64,000 nucleotides of DNA, from positions 3,410,001 to 3,474,000 of the forward strand of contig NZ_CP007035.1 of assembly GCF_000243115.2 (NCBI RefSeq). Reading direction: 5' to 3'. The notes beneath the pieces are model-generated. The model did no database searches, was not told the origin of the DNA, and saw only the letters and a list, made by a program, of their open reading frames with translations. Origin of the DNA: Niabella soli DSM 19437 (GTDB lineage Bacteria; Bacteroidota; Bacteroidia; Chitinophagales; Chitinophagaceae). The position numbers and the translations under genes were made by a program. Shown piece by piece: positions 34,636-44,182 of this stretch. Within the stretch, counting starts at the first letter, position 1; each line of letters opens with the position of its first letter.

Positions 34636-37311
34636 ATGAAGCAACAAATTTTTACGATAATCGCTTTTTGTTTGGCCCCGGTATTAAATGCCCAGCAGCC
34701 TCCTGTTATAAAGTTAACAGCAGAAAAGTTACATGCACGGGTGCGGGAATGGCCTTACCCGGTTAATGGCATTACAGTGCCAACTGATGCACCGGCGTTA
34801 ACATGGCCCGCAACGAATGGCGCTGGCGGGGTGTTGCCCATGGAGAGCGGCAGCGCAGTGCCAGCAGACCCCAACATCGGCAAGGTCCGCTACCAGGTGC
34901 TGTTGGCAACGGATAAAAATTTTTCTTCCGGTCTTATCAAAAGCCAGGAACAAGCCTGGGCGGTATATCCCCTGCATCAGGCATTAAAGCCCGGGCATTG
35001 GTATTGGAAATATGGTTATGCTATAAAGAATTCCAGTAAATGGACCTGGTCGCCGGTATATGATTTTGTGGTAGCTGCAAAATCTGCCGGCATAAAACCA
35101 TCACCATCGGTACGTGAAGTGTTGCAGCGCAATGAAGGGGCACACCCGCACCTGTGGAACCTGCATACCGGTAGAGAAACCTTTTATAAAAACAACCGGG
35201 AGAATCCGGAAGCGAAGAAATTTATTGCTGTTGCTGAAAAGCTGATGAAGGAACCCTTACCGGATGAAAGCCCGGTACGCCGGATTGATACGGTGGGTAA
35301 AAAGGGTAAAGAGCTGGACGGCCTTATGGACCGGATGTATCATGATTTTGGTGATCGGGTAGGTAACCCGGTGCGCAATCTTTGTATTGCGTATTACTTA
35401 ACAAAAGACAAACGGTTTATTGAAGATGCCAAACGCCGGGCACTGAACCTGTTGGCGATGGATCCCGACAAAAACTGGGCTACACGCAGCGATTTCAATA
35501 ATGGTGCAGTATTGGAAGCGTTAGGTTGGTTTTACGATCTGGGCTATGATTTTATCAGCCCTGGTGAAAAAGAGCTTTTTAAAAAAGTAATGGTAAAAAG
35601 AGCTAAACAGATATACAGCGACCTTCCAAACCGTTTCGAACTGCACTTATGCGATAATCATGTGTGGCAAATTACGTTACGTAATCTGGCAATTGGCACG
35701 GTAGCCCTGCTGGGCGAAGTGCCGGAGGCGAAAGAGTGGTTTACCTATATGTATGAAGTATGGTCTGCCCGGTTCCCGGTATTAGGCACTACGGATGGCG
35801 GCTGGCATGAAAGCAACGGTTATTTTTTGGTAAGTTTTCGTTCCATCATTTACCTCTCTCAATTGTTTGGCGACTTTTCAGGAGTGGATTATTTTCAGAT
35901 GCCCTGGATGCAAAACCTGCCCTATTATTTGTTGTATTCTTTTCCCCCTTCCGGCACCTCTACAGCTTATGGCGATCAGTGGGAGGATCTGAGAAAGGGT
36001 ATCACCGCCGGGTACGGGCTATTTGCTGATGCGCTTACTTATAAATTGAACAACCCTTATCTTAACTGGTATGTGCAGGAAATAAAAAGGGCGCACCCCG
36101 AATTTTTTAAAAAAACGGATGATTATCTTTTCTTCCGGTTGCTGAACTACAAACCTTACCGTTCTTTAAAAACGGCTTCGCCACTGGATTTGCCGCGTTC
36201 AAGAACCTTTGCTGATATCGGCCTGGCGGCAATGACGGAAGATCTCACTAAGGTGGGGAACACAATCTGCAGTTATTTAATAAGCAACCCCTTTGGTTCA
36301 TCGGGTCATGGGCACGCAGGGCAAAACGCATTTACCATTAATTATAAAGGCAAAACCCTGTTGGGTGCCAGCGGTTATTACAGCCAGTTCAGCGACCGGC
36401 ATAACCTGTTGGATTATCGTAACACCAGAGCTTACAGCACTATACTGGCCGACAGCCTCAGTCAAAAAATAGGAGAGGAAGGTTATGGCTGGATGCCCCG
36501 TTCCATCAGTGGAAAAGAGATCCAGTATGCGCTGGGGGATGCTTCAAATGCTTACGGCGATATTAAAAGCGCCTTTTGGTTAGATCGCTTTAAACAAATT
36601 AATGTTAAACCCGATCGTACCAATGGATTCGGCGACCCGGGCGTGACACGCTATCGGCGCCATATGTTACAACTAAGCGGAGGTTATATTTTGCTGTATG
36701 ATGAACTGGAAGCGAAGCAAGCTATAAAATGGACCACACAGTTTCATGCACCCTTTTATACCATCGTTGCGGATAAAACGGATAATGTTAACCGGCAGAA
36801 CTTTGCAGTCGAAACAGATCTGGGCAACATGAATGCAAGCGTATTTGCAGCGGCGTCCTTGCAAATGACCGTGCACCACCGGTTTGCAGAACCTGCTGTA
36901 AACTGGATGAAGTTAACCGATGGCAATAAACTTAGGCAATATACCGATCAATGGCATGCAGGCATTACCTCGCCCCCGGCTAAAAAATTCAGGTTTTTCA
37001 CCATTATTCAAATACATGAGGGTAAAACCGAAATAGTGAAAACGGTAAATAGTGAGAATGGGCTGACGGAGCTGCAGGTTGGAGCATGGAAAATGAAAGT
37101 GCAATTAGATGGTAACAAACCCGCAGTTTTGCAGGTGATGGGAAGTCATTCTTTTTTCAATTACGGCAATACACCGGTAGCTTTTGGCGGCGGGCAATTA
37201 ACGCCGAAGATCCCGGGAAGTTCTATGTTGCTGGAAATGCAGGGCAACAAGGTAGTGCGTCAGGAAGTCGTGGATGATGTTCCGGATGTGGTTAAATATG
37301 ATAAACAATAA
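34636..37311 (+). CDS. heparinase II/III family lyase with DUF4962-type N-terminal domain (PL15-like exolyase)
   Basis: This 891-residue exported protein has a signal peptide ending LNAQ. It begins with a fibronectin-like domain (residues ~25-150, KVRYQVLLATDKNFSSGLI and WSPVYDF), followed by an (alpha/alpha) toroid (~170-530) with CDNHVWQITLRNLAIG and TTDGGWHESNGYF, then a beta-sandwich that includes HGHAGQNAFTINYKGKTLLG at ~558-577. This is the layout of DUF4962/Hepar_II_III proteins that include the Bacteroides PL15 exo-acting heparin lyases. Asn/His pairs and HGHAGQ are plausible catalytic residues. Exolytic cleavage would yield disaccharides for the sulfatases and GH88. It is the last + strand gene of the glycosaminoglycan operon. 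PL12 is distinct in layout and lacks this N-terminal domain. The substrate is inferred from family and context. Confidence 0.78.
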   Translation: MKQQIFTIIAFCLAPVLNAQQPPVIKLTAEKLHARVREWPYPVNGITVPTDAPALTWPATNGAGGVLPMESGSAVPADPNIGKVRYQVLLATDKNFSSGLIKSQEQAWAVYPLHQALKPGHWYWKYGYAIKNSSKWTWSPVYDFVVAAKSAGIKPSPSVREVLQRNEGAHPHLWNLHTGRETFYKNNRENPEAKKFIAVAEKLMKEPLPDESPVRRIDTVGKKGKELDGLMDRMYHDFGDRVGNPVRNLCIAYYLTKDKRFIEDAKRRALNLLAMDPDKNWATRSDFNNGAVLEALGWFYDLGYDFISPGEKELFKKVMVKRAKQIYSDLPNRFELHLCDNHVWQITLRNLAIGTVALLGEVPEAKEWFTYMYEVWSARFPVLGTTDGGWHESNGYFLVSFRSIIYLSQLFGDFSGVDYFQMPWMQNLPYYLLYSFPPSGTSTAYGDQWEDLRKGITAGYGLFADALTYKLNNPYLNWYVQEIKRAHPEFFKKTDDYLFFRLLNYKPYRSLKTASPLDLPRSRTFADIGLAAMTEDLTKVGNTICSYLISNPFGSSGHGHAGQNAFTINYKGKTLLGASGYYSQFSDRHNLLDYRNTRAYSTILADSLSQKIGEEGYGWMPRSISGKEIQYALGDASNAYGDIKSAFWLDRFKQINVKPDRTNGFGDPGVTRYRRHMLQLSGGYILLYDELEAKQAIKWTTQFHAPFYTIVADKTDNVNRQNFAVETDLGNMNASVFAAASLQMTVHHRFAEPAVNWMKLTDGNKLRQYTDQWHAGITSPPAKKFRFFTIIQIHEGKTEIVKTVNSENGLTELQVGAWKMKVQLDGNKPAVLQVMGSHSFFNYGNTPVAFGGGQLTPKIPGSSMLLEMQGNKVVRQEVVDDVPDVVKYDKQ

Positions 37312-37334
37312 GTCAAAAGCTGGAAGCAATCAAT

Positions 37335-37391
37335 GCCGGGAAGACGGAAATGCGGGATGCCTTTGACTTACCGCCTCACCGTTTTCCCGGC
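37335..37391. repeat. inverted-repeat element, copy B
   Basis: The segment begins GCCGGGAAGACGG and ends CCGTTTTCCCGGC; the arms pair with a single G-T. CTTACCGCCTCACCG in the interior is nearly identical to copy A at 15592. It lies between convergent genes and may help end transcription. Confidence 0.5.
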
Positions 37392-37503
37392 CAAATAAAT
37401 TAAACCACCAATGGCTATTACATAGGCCTCATGTTAGTCAAAAGCTGCAACGCAGCGTTATCCTATATAGTAACGGAAACGAGAGGGAGTGAAGGTTCAG
37501 CGC

Positions 37504-37554
37504 GCCGGGAATATGGCCTTCCGCAAAAGATCACTGTCTCACCGCCTTTCCGGC
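37504..37554. repeat. inverted-repeat element, copy C
   Basis: The segment begins GCCGGGA and ends CTCACCGCCTTTCCGGC. It is a shorter relative of copies A and B, next to the stop of the ROK gene on the - strand. Confidence 0.45.
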
Positions 37555-37559
37555 CAATA

Positions 37560-38507
37560 TCACTTTTGTGATAATCCCACCTCATTGGATTGCAATAGCA
37601 CCGGCGTGGAAAAAACCCGGCTGGCGCAACCTAATAAACAGGATTCGTTGCCCATTTGTGATGAAACGATCTCGGAATCGCTAAAAGCATCCGGCATGGC
37701 CCTTTCCGCAACACGCTTGCTGATCTCCCGTACATAAAAACTACCGGAATCTGAAACGCCTCCGCCAATGATCACTTTTTGTGGACTGAAAATATTGATG
37801 AGGCTGGTAATGCCCGCCGCCATATAATGAAAATGCAGGTTCATTACTTCCACGGCGGCTGCTTCCCCGGCCAGATAGTTGTGCGTGATGATCTTACCGT
37901 TTATCTCCGACACCTTCCTGCCGGTAAGCCGGGCATAATCCCGTATTAATGCTTTTATTGAGGCATAAGCTTCAAAGCATCCGTTGCCCCCGCAGGAACA
38001 GGGCGGTCCGTCAAAATTGATGATGATATGTCCGAATTCCATGCCCTTATTCCGGTAACCTCCGTACAGTTTATTGTTGATAAGGGCACTGCCGCCAATG
38101 CCTGTTCCAATAGTCAGGAACACCGCATCCGAGCAGTTTTTACCCGCACCAAATTGCAGCTCACCCCAGGCCATCATATTCGCATCATTATCCACCAACA
38201 CATTTAACCCTGTGGAATCGGCAATAAGTGCGCCGAGGTCCACATTATGAAAACCCGGCAGATTATCTGCCCCGCCCAGGATCACATTATTTTCTACGAT
38301 CCCCGGGAAACCGATGCCCACCCCTAGCACGGGGCCATCGGCAGCGCCGGCGCATTTGCGCACAGCGGCATTGATCAGCGCGATGATCTCTCCCTCCGAC
38401 AAAACTGCTTTTGACGGCATTTTAAACGAATAAACAATCTCCCCCTTTAAGTTGATAAGGCCGCTTCGCACATAAGTGCTGCCCACATCAATAGCAATCG
38501 CATACAT
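37560..38507 (-). CDS. ROK family sugar kinase, second copy
   Basis: This 315-residue cytoplasmic ROK kinase has no DNA-binding domain. It shows AIDVGSTYVRSGL at the N terminus, TIGTGIGGSALINN for phosphate binding, EFGHIIINF and the zinc cluster CSCGGNGCFEAYAS. It is clearly homologous to the ROK protein at 24357-25319, sharing GVGIGFPGIV and GGADNLPGF almost exactly. Both belong to the same locus, so they may act on different released sugars, or one may be a backup. It lies on the opposite strand to the lyase operon, directly downstream of the hybrid regulator gene (124 bases), so it may be transcribed with it. The start ATG at 38507 agrees with the conserved N terminus. Confidence 0.85.
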   Translation of the reverse strand: MYAIAIDVGSTYVRSGLINLKGEIVYSFKMPSKAVLSEGEIIALINAAVRKCAGAADGPVLGVGIGFPGIVENNVILGGADNLPGFHNVDLGALIADSTGLNVLVDNDANMMAWGELQFGAGKNCSDAVFLTIGTGIGGSALINNKLYGGYRNKGMEFGHIIINFDGPPCSCGGNGCFEAYASIKALIRDYARLTGRKVSEINGKIITHNYLAGEAAAVEVMNLHFHYMAAGITSLINIFSPQKVIIGGGVSDSGSFYVREISKRVAERAMPDAFSDSEIVSSQMGNESCLLGCASRVFSTPVLLQSNEVGLSQK

Positions 38508-38631
38508 CTTTGTCAGCTTTTCTGTTTAAATAATAGTTCCTGAAGGCTTTCTCCATACCTGCTTCAAAATAAAGCCGTGTTACAAAAATTATGTTTCAAA
38601 AATGGTTTTATTTCTTTAGAAATGGATGATT

Positions 38632-41600
38632 TTAAGACCCGGCTTGTTTATTGGAAAGATATTCTGTGGGCAGGCAGCCAAAATATTGTTTAAACGAAGT
38701 TGAAAAATAAGACAGGGAACTGAATCCTGACATATAAGCCACTTCCGTAACTGAATATTCTTTGCTTTCCAAAAGCGCTGCTGCTTTTTTGAATTTGATC
38801 CGTTTGATGAAGTCGGTAGTGGATTCTCCCGTTATCGCCTTCAGCTTCAGGTAAAGGCTGGAGCGGCTCATGCCGATCTTACGGCTGAACTTCAGCACGG
38901 AGAATTCGGGGTCATTCAGGCTTTCCTCAACAATCGTAATGGCATTACGCAGGAACTCCTCATCTAAAGTATTGAGGGCAATATTTTCCGGGACGATCTC
39001 CGTTGCGGAAGAGTAATATTCTTTCAGCCGCCTTCTGGAGCGGATGATATTCTGCACCTTGGCTTCCAGCACCGGCAGGGAGAAGGGCTTGGTAACATAG
39101 TCATCCGCCCCGGCTTCCAACCCTTTTACCTGGTTGGCCGCTTCATTCCGGGCGGTTAATAATATTACGGGTATATGACAGGTAATGATGTTCTGTTTTA
39201 TTTTTTTACAGAACTGGATACCATCGGTTCCAGGCATCATCACATCACAAATAATGATGTCCGGCGTTTGTTTTTCAACCAGCAGTAATGCGTCGGTGCC
39301 GTTATAAGCTTTACTGATATTAAATTGTGCACCAAAGTAGCCAGCCAGGTACTCCACGATCTGTTCATTATCATCAACAATAAGCAATTGCTGTTCGTGC
39401 AACACTGATGGTCCGGGGAACTCTTCTTTGTCTTCTTCATTGCCCGGTGCATCCGCGCCAAGGTTGTTGAGCAGTGTATAATGATCTTCTGTTGTAAGAT
39501 CGGCTGTGTGGTATTGCTCACGGACAACCGGCAGCAAAACAGTAAATACGGTTCCTTTACCTGGTTCACTTTCAATGGAAATGGTGCCGTCGTGTAGCGC
39601 GGCTAAACTTTTTGCGAAGGCGAGCCCAACGCCAGAACCCCGGTTGGCATCAGAGTGGCTGACCTGGTAAAAGCGCTCAAACACCCGTTCCTGGTTTACT
39701 GCAGCGATCCCTATTCCCGTGTCACTAACGGTCAAAACCATTTGGTCGTTCCGGAGCTCGAAACACAGTTCAATAGTATCTCCCTGCTGCGTATATTTAA
39801 AAGCATTGGATAAGAGGTTGTTGCATATTTTTTCAACAACATCCCGGTCAAAATTACAGCGGAATTCCGACCGGTTCGCCTTAAAAAGATATTTGATCCC
39901 CTTTTGCCGGGACAGTTCCAGGAAAGCCGAATACACCTCCTGTAATAAAGCAACAATGTCTCCTTCGCCCGGTTCAAGCTTTTTCAAACCATTCTCGGTT
40001 TTCCGGAATTCCATCAGTTGATCTACCAACTGGTAAAGCCTTCGGGCATTTCCGAGCATGCGCTCATGGTATTTGCGGAGCTTTTTCTCAGGTACATATT
40101 TGCCCAGCATTTCCTCCAGCGGAGCAATAATAAGCGTCAGCGGTGTTTTAAATTCATGGGAGATATTGGTGAAAAAATCCATTTTCATCTGGCTCAGGTA
40201 CTCCGCCTTTTCCCGGTCGTTTCGCTCTTTTTTTAATGCGGTTCTGGCCTTTATGCGTTCATTAATGATACGGTACGCGATATAGGCTATTGATGCCAGC
40301 GCCACCAGCACCAGCAAATAAAAACCATTGCTTTGCCACCAGGGCGGTCGCACCCGGATATGCAGGGTACTAATGGGGCTTTTTTCGCCCATCGGGCCAA
40401 TGGCCTGAACTTCAAATATATAATTGCCGGCCTTCAGATTGGTAAAAGTGGCTTTGGGTATGTTCTCGCATAATTGCCAGTTGTTATCAAATCCCCGGAG
40501 CCGGTACTGGTAGCGGATGCTGTTGGGAGCAATGTAGTTGAATGTGCTGAAATAAAGGGTGAACTGTTTGTATTCATGCGAAAGCGTTAGCCGGTCGGTT
40601 TCACTGATAGCCTTGTCCAATGCATTGTAATTGCTGCCGGGAGCCACACGCATGTTAAAAATATCCAGGCCGGTAAAAGTAATGCGGAGATCAAAGGGCT
40701 TTAGCTGGATGGATCGGGGATAAAAATAAATAAGGCCGTTCAGTCCGCCGAAAAGTATAAGACCATCCCCCGTCCTGCAAAATGCCGGGAGCCCAAATTG
40801 CAAACTGCCCATACCTGTTTGATTGTTAAAGACCTGGAGCTTGTCTAATTGATCGTTGAGTTTGATCAACCCCTTGCTGGTAGCGATCCAGATACCCGTT
40901 CCATCATCTGGCTGAATGCCAAAGATGGCGCCCTCAATGGAATGATCGGGGCCGGTATAGGGAACAAAGCGGTTTTGGCGTTCATCAAAAAGGTTCAACC
41001 CATCCCGGGTACCCACCCAGATGCGGCCTTTCTGATCTTCGGCAATACAATTCACCAGTTCGTTGGTAAGGGTGGTACCGGCATATATATCAAGGCGGCT
41101 GAGATCTGGGGTCAGTGCGTTCATGCCATTGATGGTGCCGATCCAGATACGGCCTTTCTGATCCTGTAATAACGATGTGATCCCTTCGGAGCTGAGATGT
41201 TTTCCCGGAAGCACCTGGTCAAAGGTTGTAAAGCGCTGTTGCTGAGGGTCAAAGCGGTTGATTCCGGACCGTGTGCCGATCCAGATCCGGTCTTGCTGAT
41301 CCCGGAGCAGCGCATGCACCATATCGCCGCTGATGGAAGCCGGGTTCTTGGGATCGTGCTGGTATCTTTTTACTGCCCCGGTTTTTCTATTGATCACATT
41401 CAGGCCTTCGTTGAAAGTACCGATCAGCGCATCGCCGTTCTTGTCAAATGCGATCGCCTTAATATTATTGGAGCTGATACTATTGGAAGCGGTTTCCGAA
41501 TGCATAAAATAAGTAAGCTGGTTGGTTTTCCGGTTCCAGATATCCAGCCCCTTATCATTGGTGCCAATCCAGATATTCTGATCCGGGTCTTCCTTTATAA

Positions 41601-42687
41601 TGCTCACCACCTGGTCGTTCAGCAATACATTGCCGGTAGTTTGACTGAGGATATTAAAACGAATATCGTCCTTACTATAATAATTCAGCCCCCCGAAAAA
41701 AGTACCCAGCCACATGCCGTTTTGCCGGTCTTTGAAAAGACAACGAACGGAATTCTGGCTGAGGGTAAGCTGCCGGTCCGATTGATGATCAAAATTGCTG
41801 AATATTCCACTACGGGTATCCAGGATAGAAAGCCCCCTGAACGTACCGATCCATAAGTTGCCGTCCTGATCCCAGGCGAGGCTGCGGATATCATTATCAA
41901 TAAGACTGTTGGCGCTTTGTGGCTGGTGAAGGTATTGGGTAACCTGGCCGGTCTTCAGGTTCAGGCAAAAAAGCCCCCCGCTTTCGGAGCCCATCCACAG
42001 CAGTTGTCCCTGTTGCTGCAAGGCGTTGATACTGGCATTGATCCCCCCCGGTTGCCGGGAGCTTGCTGTTTTGGTGGCAGGGTCCAGATCGTATACGCCT
42101 TTATCCGTAGCTAAAAACAAATGATTGTTGATAAAAAGCAACTGCTGAATGGTGGTGATGGGCACACCCTTTACGCGATAGGGATAAGCGGTGAAATGAT
42201 TGGTTGCCCGATCAAAATAATAGATCTCACCGGTATTGGCAGCAATCCACAGCCGGTTGTCTGGGTCGGCAGTAATGCTGGAAATATACCATTCTCCCGG
42301 TTTTACGGGCAAAGGGTAATTGTCGAACTGTTCTGTTTTGTAACTGTAAGCACTAATGCCTTTGTTGCCGCCGATCCATAAGGTTCCCTGCTGGTCTGCA
42401 TACAAACTTCTGATATAGCTGGAGAAAAGGCTGCGGCTATCTTTTTTATTCGGACGGAAAACGGTAAAAGTTTTGCCGTCATAACGGTTCAATCCATCCT
42501 GTGTGCCCACCCAAATAAACCCAATCCGGTCCTGTTGTATAACAAATACAGTGCTTTGCGACAGTCCCTGAGCTACTGAAATGGTTCTGAAATATTTGTT
42601 TTCGGCAATAGTTGTAATGGATTGCCCCGATGTGAAATTATAACACAGTAAGCAGTGTAGTACTACCCAAAAGACGCCTCTTTTCAT
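38632..42687 (-). CDS. hybrid two-component system sensor/response regulator (HTCS)
   Basis: This 1351-residue single-polypeptide regulator is typical of Bacteroidota glycan loci. A signal peptide leads into two seven-bladed propellers built from repeats such as IWVGTQDGLNRYD (about residues 25-680). A Y_Y_Y domain follows, then one membrane helix at about 780-800. The histidine kinase has FFTNISHEFKTPL (histidine near 842) and N/G boxes (SDTGIGI, GSGVGLAFAKSL). The receiver has the acidic pair at VDD (~1103), phospho-Asp in ICDVMM (~1147) and Lys in TKPFS. The AraC output lies at about 1240-1345 (AYMSGFSSLSYFSTSFKQYF). It should sense an oligosaccharide in the periplasm and activate the glycosaminoglycan operon. 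The target is inferred from location. Confidence 0.95.
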   Translation of the reverse strand: MKRGVFWVVLHCLLCYNFTSGQSITTIAENKYFRTISVAQGLSQSTVFVIQQDRIGFIWVGTQDGLNRYDGKTFTVFRPNKKDSRSLFSSYIRSLYADQQGTLWIGGNKGISAYSYKTEQFDNYPLPVKPGEWYISSITADPDNRLWIAANTGEIYYFDRATNHFTAYPYRVKGVPITTIQQLLFINNHLFLATDKGVYDLDPATKTASSRQPGGINASINALQQQGQLLWMGSESGGLFCLNLKTGQVTQYLHQPQSANSLIDNDIRSLAWDQDGNLWIGTFRGLSILDTRSGIFSNFDHQSDRQLTLSQNSVRCLFKDRQNGMWLGTFFGGLNYYSKDDIRFNILSQTTGNVLLNDQVVSIIKEDPDQNIWIGTNDKGLDIWNRKTNQLTYFMHSETASNSISSNNIKAIAFDKNGDALIGTFNEGLNVINRKTGAVKRYQHDPKNPASISGDMVHALLRDQQDRIWIGTRSGINRFDPQQQRFTTFDQVLPGKHLSSEGITSLLQDQKGRIWIGTINGMNALTPDLSRLDIYAGTTLTNELVNCIAEDQKGRIWVGTRDGLNLFDERQNRFVPYTGPDHSIEGAIFGIQPDDGTGIWIATSKGLIKLNDQLDKLQVFNNQTGMGSLQFGLPAFCRTGDGLILFGGLNGLIYFYPRSIQLKPFDLRITFTGLDIFNMRVAPGSNYNALDKAISETDRLTLSHEYKQFTLYFSTFNYIAPNSIRYQYRLRGFDNNWQLCENIPKATFTNLKAGNYIFEVQAIGPMGEKSPISTLHIRVRPPWWQSNGFYLLVLVALASIAYIAYRIINERIKARTALKKERNDREKAEYLSQMKMDFFTNISHEFKTPLTLIIAPLEEMLGKYVPEKKLRKYHERMLGNARRLYQLVDQLMEFRKTENGLKKLEPGEGDIVALLQEVYSAFLELSRQKGIKYLFKANRSEFRCNFDRDVVEKICNNLLSNAFKYTQQGDTIELCFELRNDQMVLTVSDTGIGIAAVNQERVFERFYQVSHSDANRGSGVGLAFAKSLAALHDGTISIESEPGKGTVFTVLLPVVREQYHTADLTTEDHYTLLNNLGADAPGNEEDKEEFPGPSVLHEQQLLIVDDNEQIVEYLAGYFGAQFNISKAYNGTDALLLVEKQTPDIIICDVMMPGTDGIQFCKKIKQNIITCHIPVILLTARNEAANQVKGLEAGADDYVTKPFSLPVLEAKVQNIIRSRRRLKEYYSSATEIVPENIALNTLDEEFLRNAITIVEESLNDPEFSVLKFSRKIGMSRSSLYLKLKAITGESTTDFIKRIKFKKAAALLESKEYSVTEVAYMSGFSSLSYFSTSFKQYFGCLPTEYLSNKQAGS

Positions 42688-42857
42688 CGTCAGCTAATTT
42701 AAGCACTAATTCAGGTTGTTGGTGTTTTTTTGGCGTATCTTTTAATGCCGAATCTGTTTTTGTTTGACGCTTTACCCCTATTTTTATAAAGATAAGTGAT
42801 AATAATTTTATTTAATGTGTTGGTAACAACCTTATCCGAAGTAAATAATATGTAGCA

Positions 42858-43730
42858 ATGATCTTACCGGAAGTTTACAGAGAAAAATCGCCCCTGTCAG
42901 ACAAAGACTGTTTTGTTGTTTTTGACCGGAGGAAAACCAGTTTCACCTTCCCGGTACATGTGCACCCGGAATATGAGATTAATTTTGTGTCCGGGGCTAC
43001 CGGTGCGCAACGGGTGATCGGCGATTCGGTGGAAACGATCGGCGATAAGGACCTGGTGTTTATCGCCAACCCCGAACTCAAGCATGCCTGGATGGACGGC
43101 CAGTGTAAGCTGACCAATATCCACGAGATCACTATCCAGTTCCATCCGCAGTTGATAGAACAAAACCTGAATAAAAATCAGTTTCAAAGCCTGAAACGCC
43201 TGTTTAAGAGCGCCGCCAGGGGCCTGTGTTTTGGCCCTTCCGCTATTGAGAAGATCCAGCCATTGCTGCAGGTCATTACCATGGAAAACGACGGTTTTTA
43301 TTCAGTCATGCGCTTATTTATCCTGCTTTACGAATTATCAAAAAGTACCGATTGCCGGGAACTGGCCAGTGGCGAGCCCCCCGAGGTAAGCCGTAATGTA
43401 GAGTTGCTGAACCGGCTGCATGAGTATGTGACCGGCCATATTACAGAAACCATCCGGATCGATGATATTGCTGCTGCGTTGAATATGAGCCGCTCCACCT
43501 TTGCCCGCTTTTTAAATGCGCAAACAAAGATGAGTTTTACCGACTATTTGCTGGATTGCCGGGTCAAAACAGCTATCCTTTTATTAAAAACGGGAGCTTC
43601 TATCCAGAGCGTTTCCAATCAGTGTGGCTTTAACAGCGTGTCCTATTTCTACCGCGTCTTTAAAAAGGCCAATGGAATAAATCCCGCCGAATACAGGGAT
43701 AATTACAAAAAGCAAAAATTGGTGATCTAG
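42858..43730 (+). CDS. AraC family transcriptional regulator
   Basis: This 290-residue regulator has an N-terminal cupin-like sensor (FTFPVHVHPEYEINFVSG) and a C-terminal double helix-turn-helix (IRIDDIAAALNMSRSTFARF, then SIQSVSNQCGFNSVSYFYRVF). It is transcribed divergently from the hybrid regulator with 170 bases between them, so the two may share control of the intergenic region. The downstream SusC gene at 44183 lies on the same strand, and a role in that second locus is equally possible. It is related to the AraC at 11431-12300. The family is secure; the ligand and target are unknown. Confidence 0.9.
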   Translation: MILPEVYREKSPLSDKDCFVVFDRRKTSFTFPVHVHPEYEINFVSGATGAQRVIGDSVETIGDKDLVFIANPELKHAWMDGQCKLTNIHEITIQFHPQLIEQNLNKNQFQSLKRLFKSAARGLCFGPSAIEKIQPLLQVITMENDGFYSVMRLFILLYELSKSTDCRELASGEPPEVSRNVELLNRLHEYVTGHITETIRIDDIAAALNMSRSTFARFLNAQTKMSFTDYLLDCRVKTAILLLKTGASIQSVSNQCGFNSVSYFYRVFKKANGINPAEYRDNYKKQKLVI

Positions 43731-43835
43731 CGCCAGATGGAAATGTAGAATGTAAAATATTGATAAGGAATGTAGGAGGGGCGGTACAATTCTCGAATCC
43801 GTTGCAATAGATAGGGAAGCTAAAAATTATTTTTT

Positions 43836-43889
43836 GCCCGCTGATCTGTACAGATTTTCTTCTGCGCACATCAGCGTCAATCTGCGGGC
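43836..43889. repeat. short inverted-repeat element, relative of the 34332 repeat
   Basis: The ends GCCCGCTGA and TCTGCGGGC pair over 8 of 9 bases, with CAGATTTTC and ATCAGCG between them. The words are like those of the larger element at 34332-34499. It lies in the 452-base gap 43731-44182, which has no gene and must hold the SusC promoter. Confidence 0.4.
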
Positions 43890-44129
43890 CAATAATTAAT
43901 GCTCTTATGAGCAAATTGTTCAAATCGAATGAGTTTACTGTACAATCAACCCTCTTTTTTCATGATTTAAATCATCCCGAATGATCACGCCAGTTTTTTG
44001 CTTACCTGTTTAAACTCGTCTAAAAATCAGCAGTGTAAAGGCTTTTGCCGGAAAGCTGGTATTTACAAATACAGAGATGAAAATGAGTTATTAGTTCAAT
44101 AATGTTGGCTTTATATTGAAAGAGACTTC

Positions 44130-44149
44130 ATAGGGGGCGCCCTATTTTT
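44130..44149 (+). promoter_or_regulatory. terminator-like hairpin in the SusC leader
   Basis: ATAGGG at 44130-44135 pairs with CCCTAT at 44140-44145, with loop GGCG and a following run of five T. It ends 33 bases before the ATG at 44183. This is the shape of an intrinsic terminator and could attenuate the operon; a similar T-rich hairpin precedes the other SusC gene. It may also be the end of an upstream transcript. Confidence 0.35.
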
Positions 44150-44182
44150 ACTTCCTATTTTTTCACCAAATAAGCCATATGT

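Noticed and set aside
41197-41856. 219-residue + strand open frame
   Set aside because: It lies wholly opposite the repeat-rich propeller region of the hybrid regulator, which is a clear gene.
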